The notes under the pieces were generated by a model. That model saw only the letters and a program-made list of their open reading frames with translations, was not told the origin of the DNA and did not search any database. The translations under genes and the position numbers were made by a program. A DNA stretch of 64,000 nucleotides from Clostridia bacterium (lineage in GTDB: Bacteria > Bacillota > Clostridia > Oscillospirales > Acutalibacteraceae), in contig JAFYVN010000006.1 in NCBI GenBank assembly GCA_017549105.1, positions 186,001 to 250,000 on the forward strand. Reading direction: 5' to 3'. Numbering within the stretch: the stretch's first letter is position 1; each line of letters opens with the position of its first letter. Positions 43,646-51,549 of the stretch are shown here, one piece after another.

Positions 43646-45586
43646 TCAACACTCTCCTTCTGTGAATTTTTTCGGCGAATAGCAATCCGAAGAATAGAGA
43701 GCCGCCGCCTGATTTCTGCCGTACCACACAATGCGGCACGCATAGTCATAAAGAGAATCGCATTTTTCTTTATCGTCAACGGTAACAACCGTTTTCACCT
43801 TATTGAGAGGCTCATATCTGCCCTCATAAATTTTTTCGGTATAATCATAAAAATCATAATCCGAAGTGATTTTTATATTTCCGCTTTTTCCGACTCGTTT
43901 AAGAATTTGGCGCTGATAATCAAACACTGCTTCGGTTTCATCATCTGTTCCGAATTTATATTCAACAAGATTTTTGAGTTCAGCATAAATTTCGTCTGCT
44001 CTTTCAAGAGCTTTGAGAAAGAATATTTCGTCAAACTGCCAGCATATATCCCCAAGCGATTCACAAGGCGCTGCCCAGGCATTTATGCCCTGCGTCATAC
44101 CTTCAGCAAGATTACGGATAACGGAATAAACGCTGTTGCCCGCAGAATTTTCATTTTCAGAAAAAGATTCGATGATTGATGAATAAATCTCGTGATAGCT
44201 GATTCCTTTCTCGTTTCTCAGATACATTGCCACTGCTCTGAAAAATCCGATATTGTGAAAAGCCTGAACAAGGCAGGCAAAAACTACGCAATATATCCAG
44301 TCCTCAACGCTCATTGAATTTGTTTTTATGACCGCTGAATTATATTCCTGAACCCCGTGCTTCTCAAGAGAGCTGCAATGCGCCTGAAAAAACGGTGTTC
44401 TGACGGTTTCGATTCCGAATTTTTCAACAAATTCGGGCGACCCCATATCCGAATTCGGCAGAAGGTCGCAGGTATAAACCTGAATCGCCTTGTGCTGACC
44501 GTATTCGAGCAAATCACAGATACCTTTTGTGAAGCTCTCCTTTGTTTCGCCCGGAAGGCCGAGAATAAGCTCGGACGAGGTTGAAATTCCGCATCGGCTG
44601 TATTCATTCATCAGCTCTCTGAAATGCTCAAGCGATATGTTTTTTCTGCCGATATTTTCAAGAACAACAGGTGAAAGACTCTGAAACGACAGCGTCTGTG
44701 CTTTGTCAAGACCGTATTCATTGAAACGCTTGCAGATTTTTTTAACAAATTCCGTTCTGTTTTTAGTAAAACAAACACGGAAATTCTTGGGGTATCCCGT
44801 TGCTTTTTTTGATTTGATTATGTATTCAGCAATTTCTTCGTCTCTGTCAACAATGCCGAAATTACCGTCTGCACAGTAAACATACTCTATTCCATGAGAA
44901 GAAATCCAGTCAATTTCAGCTTTTATTCTCTCCATCGGAAAAAGCCTTACCCGACTGCCGAGAGTACCCCAATCGCAAAACGCACACTTAAACGGACAGC
45001 CTCTGTTGGTTTCGAGAATTGCGGAAAAATTGGTTTTTCCGTCCGTTATCGAATCAAAAATTCCGTTAAGATAAGGTGACGGATATTCGCTCAGGCAAAA
45101 GCTCTTTTCTGCCGTTTTGAAATAACTGCCGTTTTCTTTATAAGCAATATTCTCAACATTTTCAAGGGGTTCATTATTCAGAAGAGAAAGCACAATTCCG
45201 AGAAAAGCTTCTTCTCCCTCACGGTAAATCAGGATATCCGCTTCGGGGCATTCATCAAATGTAGCGAAATCCCGAAGAATATTATGTCCGCCGAAAACAA
45301 TAACCGCCGACGGATAAGCTTCTTTGACGGCTTTGGCAAGCGCTTTGTTATATTCATAGTTCCACACGGAACACGAAAACGCAACAATAAACGGATTTTT
45401 GAGTTTTTCAAGTGCCTGCTCAATCGGTTCGTGAGTAAAAATAAACCCACCGAGACTGCACTCTTTTTTTACCGTTTCGTTATCAAAGGCATAGGCGGCG
45501 ATGCAACCGGATGCATACGGAATATAAACGCTTCTTATTTCGTTGCCGTAAACATTATTTGCCTGAACAAAATATATGTTTTTCAC
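43646..45586 (-). CDS. B12-binding radical SAM protein, class B (copy 6)
   Basis: 646 residues, the longest class B copy, with C197, C201 and C204 (RGCPFKCAFCDWG), YCADGNFGIVDRDEE, ENIGRKNISLEHFR and ELILGLPGETKES. In CADGNFG a Gly replaces the Ser or Ala of the other copies. After GQHKA it reads CDLLPNSDMGSPEFVE. The start is a GTG with AAGGAG 9 bases upstream and the conserved MKNIYFVQANN follows. It is the first gene of the minus operon, read from a consensus promoter at 45619-45647. Confidence 0.87.
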   Translation of the reverse strand: MKNIYFVQANNVYGNEIRSVYIPYASGCIAAYAFDNETVKKECSLGGFIFTHEPIEQALEKLKNPFIVAFSCSVWNYEYNKALAKAVKEAYPSAVIVFGGHNILRDFATFDECPEADILIYREGEEAFLGIVLSLLNNEPLENVENIAYKENGSYFKTAEKSFCLSEYPSPYLNGIFDSITDGKTNFSAILETNRGCPFKCAFCDWGTLGSRVRLFPMERIKAEIDWISSHGIEYVYCADGNFGIVDRDEEIAEYIIKSKKATGYPKNFRVCFTKNRTEFVKKICKRFNEYGLDKAQTLSFQSLSPVVLENIGRKNISLEHFRELMNEYSRCGISTSSELILGLPGETKESFTKGICDLLEYGQHKAIQVYTCDLLPNSDMGSPEFVEKFGIETVRTPFFQAHCSSLEKHGVQEYNSAVIKTNSMSVEDWIYCVVFACLVQAFHNIGFFRAVAMYLRNEKGISYHEIYSSIIESFSENENSAGNSVYSVIRNLAEGMTQGINAWAAPCESLGDICWQFDEIFFLKALERADEIYAELKNLVEYKFGTDDETEAVFDYQRQILKRVGKSGNIKITSDYDFYDYTEKIYEGRYEPLNKVKTVVTVDDKEKCDSLYDYACRIVWYGRNQAAALYSSDCYSPKKFTEGEC

Positions 45587-45618
45587 CGCTGTTCTCCTTT
45601 TAATATATATATTGTATT

Positions 45619-45647
45619 ATTATATCACTTCAAAAAAACAATGTCAA
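45619..45647 (-). promoter_or_regulatory. SigA consensus promoter of the right-hand radical SAM operon
   Basis: TTGACA (45642-45647, minus strand), 17 bases, TATAAT (45619-45624): both hexamers match the consensus exactly. The leader is about 25 bases. Confidence 0.8.
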
Positions 45648-45695
45648 CAAACGCAACCCGATTACAGGAATTACACATAAAAATCTCCGCTGTCA

Positions 45696-45724
45696 TTGAC
45701 TAACGGATAACAAAGTGATAAAAT
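45696..45724 (+). promoter_or_regulatory. SigA-type promoter of the epimerase gene
   Basis: TTGACT (45696-45701), 17 bases, TAAAAT (45719-45724). It is divergent from the radical SAM promoter, with the two -35 elements about 48 bases apart, and AAGTGATA occurs at the spacer/-10 junction of both. Confidence 0.65.
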
Positions 45725-45755
45725 AGCTTATATCAATTTAACGGAAGTGAAAAAA

Positions 45756-46691
45756 ATGCTCAATATTCTTGTTACCGGCGGCGCAGGTTACATCGGTTCA
45801 GTGCTTGTTCCCCTTCTTCTTTCAAAGGGTTGCCGTGTTACGGTACTTGACAATTTCTTTTATAATCAGAATTCTTTGCTCGAATGCTGTGCGAACCCGA
45901 ATTTCGAAATGATTAATGCGGATGCACGCAACGAAAACGCAGTCCGCGAGGCTATGAAGGGCAAAGATTATATTATCCCCCTTGCCGCTCTTGCGGGATT
46001 CCCCATCTGCGACAAAGAGGCTTGCTCGGCTTATTCAATCAACCTTGATGCAATAAAAATGATTCTCCGCCTGAGAGAATGCGGTCAGAGAATTATCTTT
46101 CCCTGCACAAACAGCGGCTACGGTCTTGGCGAAGGCGAAAGCTATTGCACCGAAAATTCACCGATAAAACCCATATCCATTTACGGCAAAAGCAAGGTTG
46201 AGGCAGAGGCTGCGGTGCTCAGCGAAAGCGGCACTACCGCATTCAGATTTGCAACTCTTTTCGGCGCATCACCGAGAATGAGAACCGACCTTCTTGTTAA
46301 CGACTTTGTTTACAGAGCTGTTTTTGACAGAACTCTCGTTGTTTTTGAAGGCAGCTTCAAACGAAACTATCTTCACGTAAGAGATGCCGCAAACGCCTTC
46401 TGGTTTGCAATCGAAAACTTCGAAAAAATGGAGGGCGGCACTCACAACTGCGGTCTTTCGGATTCCAACCTTTCAAAGATTGAACTTTGCGAAAAAATCA
46501 AACTCATTCTCCCCAAATTTGTTTATATCGAAGCTCCCGTCGGTGAAGATCCCGATAAGAGAAACTATATTGTTTCCAACGAAAAACTCGAATCACTCGG
46601 CTGGAAACCTCTTTATTCACTTGATGACGGCATAAGAGAGCTTACAAAAGCATATCAGATTATTAAAAATAACCAATATTCCAATATATAA
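45756..46691 (+). CDS. NAD-dependent epimerase/dehydratase (extended SDR)
   Basis: A 311-residue extended short-chain dehydrogenase that acts on nucleotide sugars. GGAGYIG (8-14) binds NAD(P). S120 with Y143 and K147 (IYGKSK) form the catalytic set. FKRNYLHVRDAANAF and the C-terminal LGWKPLYSLDDGIREL are standard for the family. It could epimerise, dehydrate or reduce. In heptose pathways a C6 epimerase of this fold makes the L-glycero form, but no feature proves that here. The ATG at 45756 follows GGAAGTG and is preferred to an upstream in-frame GTG at 45747. Confidence 0.85.
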   Translation: MLNILVTGGAGYIGSVLVPLLLSKGCRVTVLDNFFYNQNSLLECCANPNFEMINADARNENAVREAMKGKDYIIPLAALAGFPICDKEACSAYSINLDAIKMILRLRECGQRIIFPCTNSGYGLGEGESYCTENSPIKPISIYGKSKVEAEAAVLSESGTTAFRFATLFGASPRMRTDLLVNDFVYRAVFDRTLVVFEGSFKRNYLHVRDAANAFWFAIENFEKMEGGTHNCGLSDSNLSKIELCEKIKLILPKFVYIEAPVGEDPDKRNYIVSNEKLESLGWKPLYSLDDGIRELTKAYQIIKNNQYSNI

Positions 46692-46729
46692 CAAAAAGAC
46701 TGCTCAGCAACGAGCAGTCTTTCTTTTTA
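46692..46729. terminator. bidirectional terminator after the epimerase gene
   Basis: AAGACTGCTC (46696-46705) pairs perfectly with GAGCAGTCTT (46712-46721) around a six-base loop, with A-rich sequence to the left and TTCTTTTT to the right. Confidence 0.85.
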
Positions 46730-47953
46730 TCCTGTGATTGTGAACAAGCTTATGCCTGATGCATAAACCAACCATACTGCCGCAACGATGAAGCCTTTGC
46801 CTTTTAGTTTTTCTTTGAAATAAAGCACCGTTTTTTCGAACGGTTCATCCTTCATTGCAAACATAAACATACCCAGACCGAACTGAACTATAAGTCCGGC
46901 TGCCGCCCATCTTGTCATATCGGTTGAAAGAATGCAGCACACAAGCGCAAAAACCGGAACGAGCATAAAGCAAAGATAAACGAACTTTCTGGGCTTTGTT
47001 TGTGCGTTCTTCATACACTTGATCCATATCACCCAAAAAACCGCAAAAATGGGAAGCGCTCCTATTGCAACAGTCCTTATTCCGCTGAAATTATATCCTT
47101 CCTCACGCAAATACCACAGAAGTGCAGAAATAAATTCAACAGGCGTCATTCCGGACATATCAACCCCGAGACGTTCTTCGTTCTCATGACTGCCGTAAAG
47201 ATAATAGTCAAAATAATGAATCTGGTCATAGGTAAGCTCTTCACCAAGCTTTTGCTCCATTATTTTATGCATTTCTTCAAAGGTGAAGGTTGCGGTCTCT
47301 TTTCCGACAAACGCACAGTAGAACATCAGCGCAACCGTTACCGCACACATAACCGTAAACAGAATTATATTGCCCGTTTTCTTTTCCTGAGTAAAAATAA
47401 GATAGAGCAGAACAGCTGCAATCAGCGGAAAATATGCTATGGTGTAAACATAGTTTATCAGCACTCCGCCTATGCAGAAAAGCGGAATCAGCCATCTGAA
47501 CATTTTGTTTCTGACAGCGACAACCGAAAGCACCGTAAACAGATACATATATATATCGAGCAAGCCGAAAAATCTTGAAAACGTATAAACTCCGAATGCG
47601 CCCGAAACGGAAAACAGCGAAAAAATAATGATGCACGGACGAAGATTTGAGTCTGTAGATTTTATAACCCTGCCAATCAGAACCGCAGTAAAAAAATAAA
47701 CCAAAACAAGAACTACAGCGGCAAATCCGTTCATCCACTCAACTGTAGGCTTATCTGTCAAAAGGTTGACAAAAGAGCCAATAAGCAGTCTTGAAGTTTT
47801 GCCCATTGAAAAATCGGCAAGGTAATAGCCGTAATATCCCGGGTCCATTCCGCGGAAAACTGTAGTATCTATGCACCCCTGGATGCACAGAAGCAGAAAC
47901 ACGGAAAGCTCATATTTGAATTTTGAAATTATATTCAATGATTTTTCTTTCAA
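46727..47953 (-). CDS. large polytopic membrane protein, possible GT-C type
   Basis: About 408 residues with 10-11 predicted membrane helices and one sizeable loop near residues 215-265 (GKETATFTFEEMHKIMEQ and onward). I do not recognise a named family. An early acidic motif outside the membrane (FRGMDPGYYGYYLADFSMGK) and the long helix bundle are reminiscent of GT-C glycosyltransferases or exopolysaccharide polymerases, which would suit the adjacent cluster. The frame opens at 47992 but that start lies in the upstream terminator's T-tract and before the predicted transcription start. The TTG at 47953, with AAGGA in AAGGATGGTGA upstream, or the ATG at 47965 fit better. Confidence 0.65.
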   Translation of the reverse strand: MKEKSLNIISKFKYELSVFLLLCIQGCIDTTVFRGMDPGYYGYYLADFSMGKTSRLLIGSFVNLLTDKPTVEWMNGFAAVVLVLVYFFTAVLIGRVIKSTDSNLRPCIIIFSLFSVSGAFGVYTFSRFFGLLDIYMYLFTVLSVVAVRNKMFRWLIPLFCIGGVLINYVYTIAYFPLIAAVLLYLIFTQEKKTGNIILFTVMCAVTVALMFYCAFVGKETATFTFEEMHKIMEQKLGEELTYDQIHYFDYYLYGSHENEERLGVDMSGMTPVEFISALLWYLREEGYNFSGIRTVAIGALPIFAVFWVIWIKCMKNAQTKPRKFVYLCFMLVPVFALVCCILSTDMTRWAAAGLIVQFGLGMFMFAMKDEPFEKTVLYFKEKLKGKGFIVAAVWLVYASGISLFTITG

Positions 47954-47979
47954 TCGGTTCACCATCCTTATGAATATAA

Positions 47980-48008
47980 ATTTTAACATCAAAAAAACGC
48001 CTTGTCAA
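47980..48008 (-). promoter_or_regulatory. SigA-type promoter nested in a terminator
   Basis: TTGACA (48003-48008, minus strand), 17 bases, TAAAAT (47980-47985). The -35 lies in the loop and descending arm of the amino acid transporter terminator, so one operon ends where the next begins. Confidence 0.6.
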
Positions 48009-48018
48009 CCAAGGCGTT
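47991..48018 (-). terminator. terminator of the amino acid ABC transporter operon
   Basis: On the minus strand AACGCCTTG (48018-48010) pairs perfectly with CAAGGCGTT (48004-47996), followed by a T-run (47997-47991). It lies 6 bases past the ATPase stop. Confidence 0.8.
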
Positions 48019-48024
48019 TTGAGT

Positions 48025-48819
48025 TTATATAAGAACCTTTGAAAGAAATTCCTTGAGTCTGGGATCCTGCGGATTATCAAAGAAATCCTTGGGGTTATTC
48101 TCTTCTTTGATAACACCCTCGTCGATGAAAACAATTCTTGAACCGACTTCCTTCGCAAATCCCATTTCGTGGGTAACGATAACCATTGTCATACCCGACT
48201 TCGCAAGCTCTTTCATAACTTCAAGAACTTCGCCGACCATTTCGGGGTCAAGCGCAGAAGTGGGTTCGTCAAAAAGGATAACATCGGGGTTCATCGCAAG
48301 CGAGCGCACTATTGCAACTCTCTGCTTCTGACCGCCCGAAAGCGTTGAAGGATAAGCGTTTGCCTTATCTTCAAGACCGATTCTTGCAAGAAGCTTCATT
48401 GCATTTTCTTTCTCGGTCTTTTTGATTTCATCCTTTGAACGGACAGGTTCTTTTTTCTTTGAAAAAATGTTACGGATTATCGCTTTTCTTCTGTCTGAAA
48501 GTGCACAGAGCACGGGTGAAAGCATAATGTTCTGAATAACTGTTTTGTTATTGAAAAGATTGAAATGCTGAAACACCATACCGATTCGGCGACGGTGAAT
48601 GTTGATATTTACCTTGGGATCTGCAATATCGACACCGTTGAAAATAATCTGACCGCCCGTCGGGTCTTCCATACAGTTAAGACATCTGAGGAAAGTTGAT
48701 TTACCCGAGCCCGAAGGACCGATGACAACAACAACATCGCCCTTGTTGATTTTGATATCAATTCCTTTAAGAACATCGACTTTACCGAAGCTTTTCTTAA
48801 GGTCAATTACGTCTATCAC
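48025..48819 (-). CDS. polar amino acid ABC transporter ATPase
   Basis: GlnQ/HisP-type ATPase, 264 residues, with Walker [11 protein letters not shown]-loop FQHFNLF, signature LSGGQKQR, Walker [13 protein letters not shown] and H-loop THEMGFA. It is about 20-25 residues longer than typical because of a basic insertion between the Q-loop and the signature (around [17 protein letters not shown]), in the helical subdomain that contacts the permease. Its start overlaps the permease gene by 17 bases. Last gene of the SBP-permease-ATPase operon. Confidence 0.92.
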   Translation of the reverse strand: MIDVIDLKKSFGKVDVLKGIDIKINKGDVVVVIGPSGSGKSTFLRCLNCMEDPTGGQIIFNGVDIADPKVNINIHRRRIGMVFQHFNLFNNKTVIQNIMLSPVLCALSDRRKAIIRNIFSKKKEPVRSKDEIKKTEKENAMKLLARIGLEDKANAYPSTLSGGQKQRVAIVRSLAMNPDVILFDEPTSALDPEMVGEVLEVMKELAKSGMTMVIVTHEMGFAKEVGSRIVFIDEGVIKEENNPKDFFDNPQDPRLKEFLSKVLI

Positions 48820-49516
48820 TCTTCTTCAGGCTCCTTTCCATAAATTTGATAAGCACCGTGATGATGCAGACAATTACGATATAAATGATTGCCATTGCAA
48901 GATAAGGCACCATAAATTCGTAGCTGTTTGAACCGATATAGTTGAACGCAACATAAAGGTCTGCCGCACCGATAAACGAAACGATTGAGGTTTCTTTTAT
49001 CAGAACAATAAACTCGTTGCCGAGAGTCGGAAGAATATTCTTGACTGCCTGAGGAATAACAATCTTCATCATTGTTGTTGCGAAACTCAGACCAACCGAG
49101 CGGCCGCCCTCAGTCTGACCGTAATCAACCGACTGAATACCGCTTCGCATAATTTCAGATATGTAAGCACCGCTGTTGAGTCCGAAAACCGCAATCGCAA
49201 CGCTGACGGAAGGAAGATTGATTCCCATAAGAGGAAGCGCAACATAATAGAAAAGCAAAAGCTGAACCACCATCGGTGTTCCTCTGAAAAAGCCTACATA
49301 AAAAGTGCAGATTGAGTTAAGAACTCTCGGAAGTGTCTTATATTTGGGGATAACCCTTACAGTTGCAATAAGAGTACCGATAACGATACCGATAACAAGA
49401 CCGAGAATTGCGATTTTTAATGTATTCTCAAGACCTTCAATAACCTTCACATAGCCTTTGTAGTCAATGAGAATTTCTATAAATTTATTTATTTTCGCTT
49501 CAAAATTCATAAGCAA
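48803..49516 (-). CDS. polar amino acid ABC transporter permease
   Basis: A 237-residue HisM/GlnP-type membrane subunit with about five helices. [17 protein letters not shown], then [18 protein letters not shown] and [21 protein letters not shown] are family landmarks, and [20 protein letters not shown] includes the coupling loop. A single permease gene implies a homodimeric channel. It overlaps the ATPase gene by 17 bases and is separated from the binding-protein gene by 62 bases holding a stable hairpin. Confidence 0.92.
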   Translation of the reverse strand: MLMNFEAKINKFIEILIDYKGYVKVIEGLENTLKIAILGLVIGIVIGTLIATVRVIPKYKTLPRVLNSICTFYVGFFRGTPMVVQLLLFYYVALPLMGINLPSVSVAIAVFGLNSGAYISEIMRSGIQSVDYGQTEGGRSVGLSFATTMMKIVIPQAVKNILPTLGNEFIVLIKETSIVSFIGAADLYVAFNYIGSNSYEFMVPYLAMAIIYIVIVCIITVLIKFMERSLKKSDRRN

Positions 49517-49532
49517 AATCCTTTTGCAAACA

Positions 49533-49559
49533 GTAACCCCACCTTTGAGGTGAGGTTAC
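49533..49559 (-). promoter_or_regulatory. intercistronic hairpin between binding protein and permease
   Basis: An 11-base stem (49533-49543 with 49549-49559, one G-T pair) with a five-base loop and no following T-tract. Hairpins at this position commonly protect the upstream binding-protein mRNA or partly attenuate the permease and ATPase genes. Confidence 0.5.
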
Positions 49560-49578
49560 CGGTTTTATTTTTTGTTGT

Positions 49579-50442
49579 TTACTGAACTGCGTTGATTGCT
49601 TCTGTGATGCAAGCAGCGGGAGCGGAGTCGATGATAACATAGTTAACACCGCCGTTGATAAGATCCTGAACTGCAAGCGAACCGTTCTTGTAGCCTACGC
49701 AAGTTGCTGCAAAACCTGCGAATCCCCAGCCTTCATCGCCTTCAACGTAGAACTGACCTGTTGTGCCGTTCTGAACGCCGATTTTTGTTGATGCGTCGTA
49801 TGTATTGAGGATTGCTTCAACTGCTGCTGCATCTGTGCAAGCATCAAATGTTGTGTCATCACCCTTAACGATGATTCTCTGCGATGCTGAATAGTATGAA
49901 TCTGTGAAGTTAACATATTCTTCTCTGTCAGGCTTGATTGTAAGACCCGCCATTGCGATATCGCACTTCTGCTGACCAACGGAAAGGCAAACCGAATCAA
50001 AGTCCATATTGCTGATAACAAGTTCCTTGCCGAGCTTTTCTGCAAGGAGAGCAGCGATTTCCATATCGATGCCGTAATAATCTTCACCCATTGTGTATTC
50101 AAAGGGTTCAAAAGCAGCGTTTGTTGCAACAACAAGCTGATCCTTTGAGGGGTCAAGAGCAGCTGACTTTACAGCTGTGGGAGTGCCGTCACCGAAATAC
50201 TTGTTGCAGATTTCATCGAATGTGCCGTCTGCTTTGATTTCAGCAATAAATGCGTTTGCTGCTTCAAGAAGCTCAGGCTGAGTTTTGTCAACACCGAATG
50301 CATATTCTTCCTGAGTGAGGTCAATGTCGATAACCTTTACTGCTGCGGTATCGGGTGTTTCATTGCCGCCGCAACCGAAGAGCATTGTTGCGGTAAGAGC
50401 GATAACCATAACTACCGCAAAAATTTTAACGAATTTTTTCAT
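49579..50442 (-). CDS. amino acid ABC transporter binding lipoprotein, apparently circularly permuted
   Basis: A 287-residue lipoprotein (signal peptide, lipobox LFGC with Cys24). Residues about 36-86 (KVIDIDLTQEEYAFGVDK and onward to CNKYFGDG) resemble the segment that normally ends polar amino acid binding proteins. The normal N-terminal lobe start, QLVVATNAAFEPFEY, follows only at about residue 103. The protein then ends at DYVIIDSAPAACITEAINAVQ-like sequence (VIIDSAPAACI near the end), exactly where the missing terminal segment would continue. The order of segments is thus a circular permutation of the type-II fold. The start ATG at 50442 has GGAGG upstream; an in-frame start at 50457 overlaps that site. 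Confidence 0.9.
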   Translation of the reverse strand: MKKFVKIFAVVMVIALTATMLFGCGGNETPDTAAVKVIDIDLTQEEYAFGVDKTQPELLEAANAFIAEIKADGTFDEICNKYFGDGTPTAVKSAALDPSKDQLVVATNAAFEPFEYTMGEDYYGIDMEIAALLAEKLGKELVISNMDFDSVCLSVGQQKCDIAMAGLTIKPDREEYVNFTDSYYSASQRIIVKGDDTTFDACTDAAAVEAILNTYDASTKIGVQNGTTGQFYVEGDEGWGFAGFAATCVGYKNGSLAVQDLINGGVNYVIIDSAPAACITEAINAVQ

Positions 50443-50473
50443 TGGAACTACCTCCATAATTTTTGATGGAATT

Positions 50474-50502
50474 ATTATATCATTATATTAAGGAAAAGTA
50501 AA
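50474..50502 (-). promoter_or_regulatory. SigA-type promoter of the amino acid ABC operon
   Basis: TTTACT (50497-50502, minus strand), 17 bases, TATAAT (50474-50479). The leader is about 25 bases to the binding-protein start. Confidence 0.6.
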
Positions 50503-50557
50503 GCAAAATTGTATTTTTATTACACAAACTCAAAAAGCTTGCATTTTTTTCGGATAA

Positions 50558-51427
50558 TTATTCAACTTGACCAAGTGCGTTAGTAAAATCCTCATAAAAA
50601 TCCGCTTCAAATTCCATATTTTCACCCGTTACGGGATGGGTAAAAAAACATCTTCGGCAATGAAGAAGCTGATGACCGATATCGGTCATAAAATCGCCGT
50701 ACATATCGTCACCCGCAAGCGGATGACCCGAAAAAGCCATATGAACTCTTATCTGATGAGTTCTGCCCGTTTCAAGACGGAGGCTGAGAAGAGTTGCGCC
50801 ATTATAATTCTTTTCGGCACGCCAGTTTGTGACTGCAGGTTCAACACCAAGTTCGTATGAACACGCACGCAGGGTTTTCATCGGGTCGGGTCTGTAAATA
50901 GGCACATCCACTCTGCCTTCTCCGTGGAGTTCACCCTTGACGAGCGCATAATATTCTTTTTGAACACCGCCCGCAAGCTTGCTTGCCGAAAGCTTGTTGA
51001 GAGCGCACACAACAAGACCTGAAGTGCCTTTATCAAGTCTGCCTACTGCTCTGAATGCGGCATTCTTCCCCTTTTCGGCAAGATAAGCCGTAACTGCATT
51101 CGCAAGGGTATCTCCCTGGTGGTTATGGGTCGGGTGCATCGCCATAAACGGAGATTTGTTGACAACAAGAATGTCATCATCCTCATATACAATATTTATT
51201 TCTGCATGAAGAGCTTCGGGCAAAGCATCGTCATCGGGAAGGGTCACGCTGATAACATCGCCCGCTTTAACAATATCAATCGTGCGGAGCGGTTTTCCGT
51301 TGCAGATAAGACTGTATTTTACCCTTTTCATCACCCTTGCGGAAAAACCGCAACCGCCCCTGAGAAAGTGCACGGTTTTTCTGCCGTCGTACTCGGGAGT
51401 GACCGTATATTCAATGGTTCTGGGCAT
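50558..51427 (-). CDS. RluA family RNA pseudouridine synthase
   Basis: Converts uridine to pseudouridine in ribosomal or transfer RNA. The 289 residues have an N-terminal S4-like RNA-binding segment (about 15-65), then DDILVVNKSPFMAMHP and the catalytic loop GRLDKGTSGL with nucleophile D132 (here Gly-Arg-Leu-Asp in place of the usual His-Arg-Leu-Asp). The C-terminal GRTHQIRVHMAFSGHPLAGD is conserved. The ATG at 51427 has AGGAG upstream and opens MPRTIEYTV; six extra codons upstream lack support. Likely monocistronic. The specific target uridine cannot be told. Confidence 0.9.
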   Translation of the reverse strand: MPRTIEYTVTPEYDGRKTVHFLRGGCGFSARVMKRVKYSLICNGKPLRTIDIVKAGDVISVTLPDDDALPEALHAEINIVYEDDDILVVNKSPFMAMHPTHNHQGDTLANAVTAYLAEKGKNAAFRAVGRLDKGTSGLVVCALNKLSASKLAGGVQKEYYALVKGELHGEGRVDVPIYRPDPMKTLRACSYELGVEPAVTNWRAEKNYNGATLLSLRLETGRTHQIRVHMAFSGHPLAGDDMYGDFMTDIGHQLLHCRRCFFTHPVTGENMEFEADFYEDFTNALGQVE

Positions 51428-51440
51428 TATTTTTCTCCTG

Positions 51441-51475
51441 TACAATTTACAATTAATTACAATTAATCACAATCC
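51441..51475. repeat. short AT-rich 10-bp tandem repeat
   Basis: Units related to AATTAATTAC repeat every ten bases (51451, 51461, then a partial copy at 51471, with TACAATTTAC before). It lies just upstream of the pseudouridine synthase start, between two divergent genes. Confidence 0.4.
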
Positions 51476-51486
51476 TGTAACCAATA

Positions 51487-51515
51487 TTTACAATACCAAA
51501 TTTCTTTGTTAAAAT
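51487..51515 (+). promoter_or_regulatory. SigA-type promoter of the secreted protein gene
   Basis: TTTACA (51487-51492), 17 bases, TAAAAT (51510-51515), giving a leader of about 28 bases. Confidence 0.55.
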
Positions 51516-51549
51516 CAAGTTGCAAGATAAAAATAAGGGGGTTAACAAA

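Noticed and set aside
43645..43788. N-terminal extension of the membrane protein gene at 42712
   Set aside because: It would overlap the end of class B copy 6; the ATG at 43644 with GAAGGAG is the supported start.
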